Assembly: GCA_023411225.1 (NCBI GenBank) | Contig: JAEYPA010000039.1 | Coordinates: 1-47,246, forward strand | Direction: 5' to 3' | Source of the DNA: Bacillota bacterium | GTDB lineage: Bacteria; Bacillota; Clostridia; Lachnospirales; Lachnospiraceae | Length of the DNA stretch: 47,246 bases | Part shown: positions 42,257-47,246 of the stretch, in pieces | Layout of the letters: every line of letters starts with the position of its first letter | Numbering within the stretch: position 1 is the first letter of the stretch | The notes under the pieces: generated by a model | The model's database searches: none | What the model saw: only the letters and a program-made list of their open reading frames with translations | Told to the model about the DNA's origin: nothing | Made by a program: the position numbers and the translations under genes

Positions 42257-42286
42257 ATGAATTATGTATAAAGAGTTTTGCTTCTT

Positions 42287-42321
42287 AATAAAAGGGCTTT
42301 GCATGCAAAGCCCTTTTTTAT
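42287..42321. terminator. Bidirectional terminator after the Fur-type gene
   Basis: An almost perfect palindrome (arms AAAAGGGCTTTGC / GCAAAGCCCTTTT, centre AT) with flanking A and T runs. It separates the converging Fur and Asn-rich lipoprotein genes. Confidence 0.92.
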
Positions 42322-42324
42322 TAA

Positions 42325-42771
42325 TTATCTACCTGTACCAGGTTTAACTGTTGGGGATGGTGAACCATTGGTAGTATTATTATTAATGCTTCCATCATTC
42401 GCTGTACCGGCAGCATTTTTACCATTAGTAGTACCATTATTTGTATTGTTTCCCTCGTTCGCATTGCCATTATTGGTAGTATTGGCATTATTCGTTCCAT
42501 TGGCATTATTTGTTGTATTGGCATTATTCGATGTAGTACCTGCAGAATTATTAATATCACCTGCTGCATTATCAATTCCCTGTTCCACATCATCCACTGC
42601 ATTGTTAATGTCATTACCTAAGTTGTTGCCATTGTTATTATTGGTACCATTGGAACCTGCATTCTCATCTGTAGCTGAATTATTATATTTGCCATTCTTG
42701 GTAGAGCAACTGGTTATGGACACTAAGCTAAGACATAGAACTGCTACTAATACGTAAATTCTTTTCTTCAT
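42325..42771 (-). CDS. Asn-rich low-complexity lipoprotein
   Basis: A 148-residue lipoprotein: signal MKKRIYVLVAVLCLSLVSIT, then a lipidated Cys in ITSCS (Cys 22). After a short segment with a predicted helix (LGNDINNAVDDVEQGIDNAAGDI, about 52-74), the rest is Asn/Thr/Ala-rich with repeating NNANTT/NNANGT units and a PSPTVKPGTGR end. It is likely a disordered spacer outside the membrane. The function is unknown. AGGAGG lies about 8 bases before ATG 42771; an upstream ATG (42813) has no such site. The repeats may vary in length between strains. Confidence 0.8.
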   Translation of the reverse strand: MKKRIYVLVAVLCLSLVSITSCSTKNGKYNNSATDENAGSNGTNNNNGNNLGNDINNAVDDVEQGIDNAAGDINNSAGTTSNNANTTNNANGTNNANTTNNGNANEGNNTNNGTTNGKNAAGTANDGSINNNTTNGSPSPTVKPGTGR

Positions 42772-42790
42772 TAATTTTCCTCCTAAAAAA

Positions 42791-42804
42791 TATTTACGTA
42801 AATA
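42791..42804. promoter_or_regulatory. 14-bp palindrome before the Asn-rich lipoprotein gene
   Basis: TATTTACGTAAATA is perfectly palindromic and lies 20 bases upstream of the start codon, between the AlkD-like and lipoprotein genes. It may be an operator; no known regulator site is recognised. Confidence 0.35.
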
Positions 42805-42831
42805 GTGTCCCACTAAATATTAAAATTATTC

Positions 42832-43560
42832 CTATCTTTTTAGATGAGTGCGTACCCATTGTTTATCATCTTTGCTCACCTGATTGGACTCTAAAATTTT
42901 ACTAATGGTTTTTTTGTATGTAAAATCATCTAGTGTCAATTGTCTTAAAAAGGATAGGGTTGCATCTTTCTCCTTTACATAACACATACTTAAAAGCCAT
43001 GCTACGGCCATCTGTACATAATAATCTGTGCTGTTATACTGACTACAACACTGAAAGATAAGAGGCATATACTGTCTTTCCACAAAATGAAATAACAGCA
43101 TAACAAATCCAAACCTTTTGTAATATTTCTGGTTTACCTTCATTGCCTCTTCAATCAATTCTAAAAATTCCTTGGGATAACGGGTAGCTATCTTTATCGA
43201 AGAACAAAAGCTGTCACACACTGCCCAATTGTCGATATAAGGAATAAATGACTTAATATACTGTAGCTTCTCTTCTAGGGGTAAACTCTTGTCTTTACAA
43301 AGCTCACTTACCACAAAACCATGTAGCATATTCTCCTCATAATAATCATGTCTCATGACCAAAAGAAACTGCTTTAAATCACTTTGTTTTAACTCCTTAG
43401 CCAGCTTCCGTAACACTGGAACCTGGATACCAATTAGATTATCTACTGTTGGAACCAGCTTTTGATGAAACTGAAGATATTGCTCTGATTTTAAGCTTAA
43501 TAAATAAGTGGTAAAATGTTCATAGGTATTAGTATTCCATTCTACTTCTTTGAATATCAC
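42832..43560 (-). CDS. DNA alkylation repair protein, AlkD-like
   Basis: A 242-residue all-helical, HEAT-like protein of the AlkD/AlkC group, which excise N3- and N7-alkyl purines. Typical parts are seen: NLIGIQVPVLRKLAKEL, the YIDNWAVCDSFCSS region with the conserved Asp and Trp (about 118-131), and FGFVMLLFHFV. The frame extends upstream to 43641, but AGGAGGAG just upstream of GTG 43560 indicates that start. It therefore overlaps the end of the TIGR03915 gene by 32 bases. It is the last gene of a three-gene repair operon. Confidence 0.85.
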   Translation of the reverse strand: MIFKEVEWNTNTYEHFTTYLLSLKSEQYLQFHQKLVPTVDNLIGIQVPVLRKLAKELKQSDLKQFLLVMRHDYYEENMLHGFVVSELCKDKSLPLEEKLQYIKSFIPYIDNWAVCDSFCSSIKIATRYPKEFLELIEEAMKVNQKYYKRFGFVMLLFHFVERQYMPLIFQCCSQYNSTDYYVQMAVAWLLSMCYVKEKDATLSFLRQLTLDDFTYKKTISKILESNQVSKDDKQWVRTHLKR

Positions 43561-44344
43561 TGATCTTCTCCTCCTGAAATTCCGGCATATACTCCCGAAA
43601 TCGGATTGGAAGCATATTACGTCGTAATTTATAATTTTCACGTTCTTTAATGCCTATACTCTCCACAAAGACAGTCCAAGCATTACTCATGGTTTCTTCC
43701 TTTTTGGAGTGCTCTTCCATTAGGTTTGGATCTATCATAGATAAGGCCACCATAAACCACTGTTTATGAGCAGGATGTACCACAGCTATCTCCCTACCTT
43801 CATCAATAATCATCCAGTTCTCCTGTTGTAATCGGTCAGCAAAATGAGGCGCTATTAACGTCAGAATATTATTCTTCGGACGAATCTGACTTAAAAGGAT
43901 TCCGTTGCTAAGCTCTGAAAAACGCACAAATCCATAATAATGATGAGTTTCATACCATACATTCTTTGTGGTCTTGGCAATAGCACTGACATAGTCATTA
44001 CTCAAGAAGTTCATGACGGAAGGCCCATGGTAAAAGCCTAAAATTAAAAACCGATAGATAATCTCTCCCTTATCCTCCCGATTAGAAATAGCCATATCAT
44101 ATACTCCGGTATAGGCTTCCTGGCCAATTTTCTTTTTTACACTATTGGTAACCTTTCTACTCTTTTCTGGATCTGCAACCACGGTTATATATTCTGCAAA
44201 TAGCTCATAATTATTAACCGGCCCGACCAGAACACGATTATACTGATGACCATAGCCACTGGACCAGGCATCATAAACCGCTGTAAAGATACTTTCTATT
44301 CGGTCCTCACATACATAAATATGAATATTTTTATTCTCTGTCAT
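43529..44344 (-). CDS. TIGR03915/DUF4130 family putative DNA repair protein
   Basis: A 271-residue protein that fits the family paired with TIGR03916 radical SAM proteins. Key stretches are YVCEDRIESIFTAVYDAW at the start, then YRFLILGFYHGPSVMN and the FVRFSELSNGILLSQIRPKNN region with HFADR (about 147-185). The C-terminal DUF4130 part resembles a uracil-DNA-glycosylase-related fold in published family descriptions; its activity is unproven. It starts 3 bases after the radical SAM stop, with AGGGGA inside that gene's end. The conserved pairing supports a joint DNA repair or modification role. Confidence 0.88.
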   Translation of the reverse strand: MTENKNIHIYVCEDRIESIFTAVYDAWSSGYGHQYNRVLVGPVNNYELFAEYITVVADPEKSRKVTNSVKKKIGQEAYTGVYDMAISNREDKGEIIYRFLILGFYHGPSVMNFLSNDYVSAIAKTTKNVWYETHHYYGFVRFSELSNGILLSQIRPKNNILTLIAPHFADRLQQENWMIIDEGREIAVVHPAHKQWFMVALSMIDPNLMEEHSKKEETMSNAWTVFVESIGIKERENYKLRRNMLPIRFREYMPEFQEEKISDIQRSRMEY

Positions 44345-44347
44345 ACA

Positions 44348-45841
44348 TTATCCCCTACTTTGTAACGACCACTCATAGCTAGTATCAAACATAGAAAGTT
44401 GCTTAAAGGTATCCACTCCTTGCAAATGAAGTGGCAGTTTTTCTTTAATATCTAACATATGTCTTGTAATATAGTCTTCTTCAATCTTCACAGGGTACAT
44501 CATCTTACCACTACAGGTTATAAAGTACAAAGCCCGCTTAAGCACTACCCCCATCTTCTTTAAGTCTGTAAAGGTAAGAGTAGCCATCTGCCTAGCCTGT
44601 ACAATCCTTCTAGCAGAATTCGTCCCAATTCCAGGCACACGAAGTAATGTATAATAATCTGCTTTATTAACCTCAATTGGAAACTGCTCCAGATGCTTCA
44701 TTGCCCAGTTACACTTAGGGTCTAATAACACATTGAAATAAGGATTATCCTCATCGAGGATTTCTTCTGCTTGAAACCCATAAAAACGAAGAAGCCAGTC
44801 CGCCTGGTATAGTCTATGCTCCCGTAACAAAGGTGGCTTTGTATCCAAAGCTGGAAGCATGGAATCCTCATTAAGCGGAACATAGGCGGAGAAAAAAACT
44901 CGTTTTAGGGAGAAATTCTTATATAAACTGTCTGTTACAGATAAAAGCTGATAATCTGTCTCTGGGGTGCAGCCAATAATCATCTGGGTACTCTGACCAG
45001 CCGGAACAAACGCAGCCTTTTTAAAGCCATACCGCCTTTTTGTCAATATAGTGGTATCTTCATTCGGTGTGGTGTTCCCCGGTAACAGGATATCAGATCC
45101 TGATGGGGATGGATCTAACATAATGTCCTTAAGTCCCAGTACCGTGTCTGAGCTCCTCTTTTGAGCTACCTCAGTTAACGCTTGGTCATACATGGAATCC
45201 GTCAATCCGATTCTTCTTCCCCTATTCTCACTAATCCCTAGTTGAATCTGTTTCATAGGACTTAATATATTCGTACGATTCTTATGCGGAGCCAGGGTTT
45301 TCAACCCTTCTGCAGTAGGTAACTCAAGATTCACACTCATGCGGTCTGCCAACCAGCCAACCTTATTAATTAACTCAGAATCTGCCCCAGGTATCGTCTT
45401 AATGTGAATATAGCCATTAAAATTAAACTTAAATCTAAGAAGAACTAAGGTCTGATAGATTAGATCCATGGTATAGTTTGGGCTCACCAGTATACCAGAG
45501 CTTAAGAAGAGTCCTTCAATAAAATTCCTCCGGTAAAATTCCATGGTCAGGTCACATACCTCTTCCGGCGTAAAAGATGCTCGCCTTACATCGTTGGAAG
45601 AGCGGTTGATGCAATATTTACAATCAAAGATGCATTCATTAGTAAATAATATCTTTAATAGAGAGATACATCGTCCATCCGCCGCAAAGCTATGACAGAT
45701 TCCGCAGGCTAGGGCATTGCCTATGCCATCACCATTGCCACCACGATCCACTCCACTAGAGGTACAGGCCACATCATACTTGGCCGCATCTGATAAAATA
45801 GATAATTTCTCTTCAATTGATAGATTTTCTTGGATTACCAT
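44348..45841 (-). CDS. Putative DNA modification/repair radical SAM protein (TIGR03916)
   Basis: A 497-residue radical SAM enzyme. The cluster-binding CxxxCxxC is C70, C74 and C77 (NECIFDCKYC). Upstream cysteines (CTSSG, ALACGICHSF) may bind a further cluster. A helix-hairpin-helix DNA-binding motif is near the C-terminus (LLRVPGIGTNSARRIVQARQ, about 408-427), supporting action on DNA. The family is conserved with TIGR03915 next door, as here. The reaction is not known. It has its own promoter and is divergent from the peroxiredoxin gene. The ribosome site is slightly distant (GAGGACGG). Confidence 0.92.
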   Translation of the reverse strand: MVIQENLSIEEKLSILSDAAKYDVACTSSGVDRGGNGDGIGNALACGICHSFAADGRCISLLKILFTNECIFDCKYCINRSSNDVRRASFTPEEVCDLTMEFYRRNFIEGLFLSSGILVSPNYTMDLIYQTLVLLRFKFNFNGYIHIKTIPGADSELINKVGWLADRMSVNLELPTAEGLKTLAPHKNRTNILSPMKQIQLGISENRGRRIGLTDSMYDQALTEVAQKRSSDTVLGLKDIMLDPSPSGSDILLPGNTTPNEDTTILTKRRYGFKKAAFVPAGQSTQMIIGCTPETDYQLLSVTDSLYKNFSLKRVFFSAYVPLNEDSMLPALDTKPPLLREHRLYQADWLLRFYGFQAEEILDEDNPYFNVLLDPKCNWAMKHLEQFPIEVNKADYYTLLRVPGIGTNSARRIVQARQMATLTFTDLKKMGVVLKRALYFITCSGKMMYPVKIEEDYITRHMLDIKEKLPLHLQGVDTFKQLSMFDTSYEWSLQSRG

Positions 45842-45889
45842 AACATATTCCGTCCTCTATAATTAGCAAACATATGTTCTATTTTCACT

Positions 45890-45918
45890 ATCATAACACA
45901 TATTCGTTACAATGACAA
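45890..45918 (-). promoter_or_regulatory. Promoter of the DNA repair operon
   Basis: Minus-strand TTGTCA (45918-45913), a 17-base spacer, and TATGAT (45895-45890), 5 of 6 matches in each box. No Gram-positive SOS box (GAAC-N4-GTTC) is seen near it. Confidence 0.7.
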
Positions 45919-46005
45919 GTTGTATATTATTCTGATCTCCATGGTTCACATTCCTACCTTACCACATATTTTATATTGTATGATTATTTTGGGAGGTTAT
46001 TATAT

Positions 46006-46656
46006 ATGAACCCTATCAGCATTGGTATGACAGCTCCTGATTTTACTGCAAACACCACCTTTGGGCCAATCCGAATGTCCGACTACAAGGGAAAATGGGT
46101 GGTATTCTTTTCACATCCTGGAGATTTCACCCCTGTATGTACCACAGAATTTATTGCTTTTACCAACGAATTTAAACGCTTCTCAAACCTTGGTGTACAG
46201 CTGCTCGGTCTTAGCATCGACAGCAATCCTTCTCATCTTGCTTGGGTAAATACTATTAATGAGATAACCGGTCTAACCATTCCATTTCCTATCGTGGCTG
46301 ATCGTGATGCAGCTGTGGCGGGTCTCTATGGAATGATTGCTCCAGATGTATCCACTCAGGAAACTGTACGTAATGTATTTATTATCGATCCCGAGCAAAA
46401 GATCCGCTTAATCCTCATTTATCCATTGACAACCGGAAGAAGTATTCCAGAGATTATCCGAATTATTGAAGCCCTTCAGACCAGTGATAAATATAAGGTT
46501 GTAACACCGGCTAACTGGCAGCCTGGCGATCCTGTTCTAGTGCCAGCCGCCAAGACTTATCCAGAACTTGTGAAGAGAGACACTGATCCTCAAAGTCTTG
46601 GTCTCTCCTGTAAAGACTGGTTTCTCTGTTTCAAAGATGTTACTCCTAGGAAATAA
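46006..46656 (+). CDS. Peroxiredoxin (Prx6/AhpC-TSA type)
   Basis: A 216-residue thiol peroxidase that reduces hydrogen peroxide and organic peroxides. The active site is PGDFTPVC, with the peroxidatic C45 and T42. The C-terminal domain (about 165-216) includes VVTPANWQPGD and a CKDWFLC pair near 202 and 208, possible resolving cysteines, as in archaeal-type Prx6 enzymes. GGGAGG lies 9 bases before ATG 46006; the frame extends ten codons further upstream without support. It is monocistronic, with a weak terminator overlapping its stop. Confidence 0.93.
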   Translation: MNPISIGMTAPDFTANTTFGPIRMSDYKGKWVVFFSHPGDFTPVCTTEFIAFTNEFKRFSNLGVQLLGLSIDSNPSHLAWVNTINEITGLTIPFPIVADRDAAVAGLYGMIAPDVSTQETVRNVFIIDPEQKIRLILIYPLTTGRSIPEIIRIIEALQTSDKYKVVTPANWQPGDPVLVPAAKTYPELVKRDTDPQSLGLSCKDWFLCFKDVTPRK

Positions 46657-46686
46657 AGAATTGAGGCAAATAGTCTTTATTTTTTA
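46651..46686 (+). terminator. Weak terminator of the peroxiredoxin gene
   Basis: A 9-bp AT-rich stem (AAATAAAGA / TCTTTATTT) beginning in the last codons, followed by a run of Ts. Confidence 0.55.
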
Positions 46687-46716
46687 AGAAAATTCACACA
46701 ATTCGAATGGGTACAC

Positions 46717-46745
46717 TTGACATTAAGGCAATAATTATGTACACT
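46717..46745 (+). promoter_or_regulatory. Promoter of tRNA-Thr
   Basis: Perfect -35 TTGACA (46717-46722), a 17-base spacer, and TACACT (46740-46745), 28 bases before the tRNA. Confidence 0.7.
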
Positions 46746-46773
46746 ATTTATGCAATAATGATCAGATGTACAT

Positions 46774-46846
46774 GCTTCCTTGGCTCAGTCGGTAGAGCGA
46801 CGCACTCGTAATGCGTAGGTCAGCGGTTCAAATCCGCTAGGAAGCT
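46774..46846 (+). tRNA. tRNA-Thr (anticodon CGT)
   Basis: A 73-base cloverleaf: acceptor GCTTCCT / AGGAAGC, D stem GCTC / GAGC, anticodon stem ACGCA / TGCGT with loop CTCGTAA (anticodon CGT, reading ACG), and T stem AGCGG / CCGCT with loop TTCAAAT. The 3' CCA is not encoded. A strong terminator follows directly. No integrase or target-site duplication is seen beside it. Confidence 0.95.
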
Positions 46847-46848
46847 TA

Positions 46849-46897
46849 AAGGCTGGAACCTAGTAGAATCAACAGGTTCCAGCCTTATTTTATTTTG
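46849..46897. terminator. Bidirectional terminator between tRNA-Thr and the ABC permease gene
   Basis: A perfect 13-bp stem (AAGGCTGGAACCT / AGGTTCCAGCCTT) with a 12-base loop and a T-rich tail (ATTTTATTTT) overlapping the permease stop codon. Confidence 0.9.
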
Positions 46898-47246
46898 CAA
46901 CTCTCTTTTCTATCACGCTTAATAATTTATATAAAATCGTTGCCATAATACATAATAGTACAATGGACAAGATTACATAATCTAATTTAAATACCTGGCT
47001 GCCATAAATTATTAGATAACCCAGTCCAGCCTTTGCTGCAAGAAATTCTCCAATAATAACACCTACCAGACTAAGCCCCATATTTACCTTCATCGTACTA
47101 ATGATGGATGGAATATTACCTGGTAGTATCACCTTGGTCAAAACATCCTTTTTCGTGCCTCCTAGGGTATAAATTAATTTTATTTTATCCTCCTCTACTC
47201 CTCTAAAACTTGTATATAAAGTTATTATACAACCAAATACTGCAAC
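46890..47246 (-). CDS. ABC transporter permease, SsuC/TauC type (partial, 5' end outside window)
   Basis: The last 118 residues of a binding-protein-dependent permease; the frame is open to the window edge. The ATPase-contacting EAA loop is seen as GVEEDKIKLIYTLGGTKKDVLTKVILPGNIP. Three membrane segments follow, including LGYLIIYGSQVF, and it ends with a basic KLLSVIEKRVAK tail. This class transports sulfonates, taurine, nitrate or thiamine precursors together with NMT1/SsuA-like binding proteins, of which one lies at 27862. Its ATPase is probably outside the window. Confidence 0.9.
   Translation of the reverse strand, partial: VAVFGCIITLYTSFRGVEEDKIKLIYTLGGTKKDVLTKVILPGNIPSIISTMKVNMGLSLVGVIIGEFLAAKAGLGYLIIYGSQVFKLDYVILSIVLLCIMATILYKLLSVIEKRVAK

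Noticed and set aside
42278..42757. Plus-strand Leu/Val-rich open frame that looks like a membrane protein
   Set aside because: It is the antisense of Asn/Thr codons of the lipoprotein gene; it starts inside a terminator and has no ribosome site.
46774..46897. tRNA-Thr as an integration site of a mobile element
   Set aside because: No integrase and no repeated tRNA 3' end nearby; the inverted repeat after it is an ordinary terminator.

Overview
The window comes from a low-GC Gram-positive bacterium, most likely an anaerobic Clostridium of the Lachnospiraceae type. This rests on AT-rich intergenic DNA, strong GGAGG-type ribosome sites, near-consensus sigma-A promoters, and families typical of that group: YerC-like TrpR relative, DUF1836, YczE, the TIGR03915/TIGR03916 pair, a (S/N)PxTG-like sorting signal and a GHKL/LytTR signalling pair. 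It looks chromosomal. I see no transposase, phage gene, CRISPR array or replication origin. All assignments are from reading the sequence; nothing was searched against a database.

Layout. 1-4033: a type I restriction-modification operon (small winged-helix protein, hsdM, and an hsdS cut by the window edge; hsdR is not in view). 4212-8532: an EamA exporter / YczE membrane protein / rRNA methyltransferase operon, divergent from a PHP phosphatase and a YerC-like regulator. 8592-10113: divergent DUF4865 and LysR genes around an operator-like inverted repeat. 10177-14097: DUF1836 protein and a small acidic protein, divergent from pcrA and a small membrane protein with an acidic tail. 14109-27772: a cell-surface block transcribed leftward, consisting of a LytTR response regulator and GHKL kinase, a three-gene exopolysaccharide-type operon (GH-like lipoprotein with a CBM9-like end, HEAT-repeat membrane protein, family 2 glycosyltransferase), a small cysteine-rich protein, and a 2027-residue wall-anchored protein with a C-type-lectin-like domain. 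27809-32000: orphan ABC substrate-binding lipoprotein, membrane-anchored Mrr-like nuclease, alpha/beta hydrolase, HtrA protease. 32123-39399: pheA, a DUF5050 protein, folC with an rRNA methyltransferase, a CmpB-like membrane protein and an AbgT transporter. 39400-42321: tautomerase and superoxide dismutase, divergent from a GNAT-to-Fur operon. 42325-45918: Asn-rich lipoprotein, then a DNA repair operon (radical SAM TIGR03916, TIGR03915, AlkD-like). 46006-47246: peroxiredoxin, tRNA-Thr(CGT), and a cut ABC permease.

How the genes may work together. The best candidate for an undescribed system is 14109-27772. A peptide-type two-component system lies directly upstream of a polysaccharide synthesis operon, which in turn lies upstream of a giant adhesin-like protein. 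Both the polysaccharide operon and the adhesin operon carry direct repeats resembling LytTR-type sites where their promoters should be. The polysaccharide trio is also visibly richer in GC than its neighbours, which suggests separate ancestry. A second theme is back-to-back promoters that share one palindromic -35 box (7210-7261 and 9152-9202), which should make the two directions mutually exclusive.

Many start codons given here differ from the longest possible reading frame. I chose them from ribosome-site spacing, and the reason is given in each entry.
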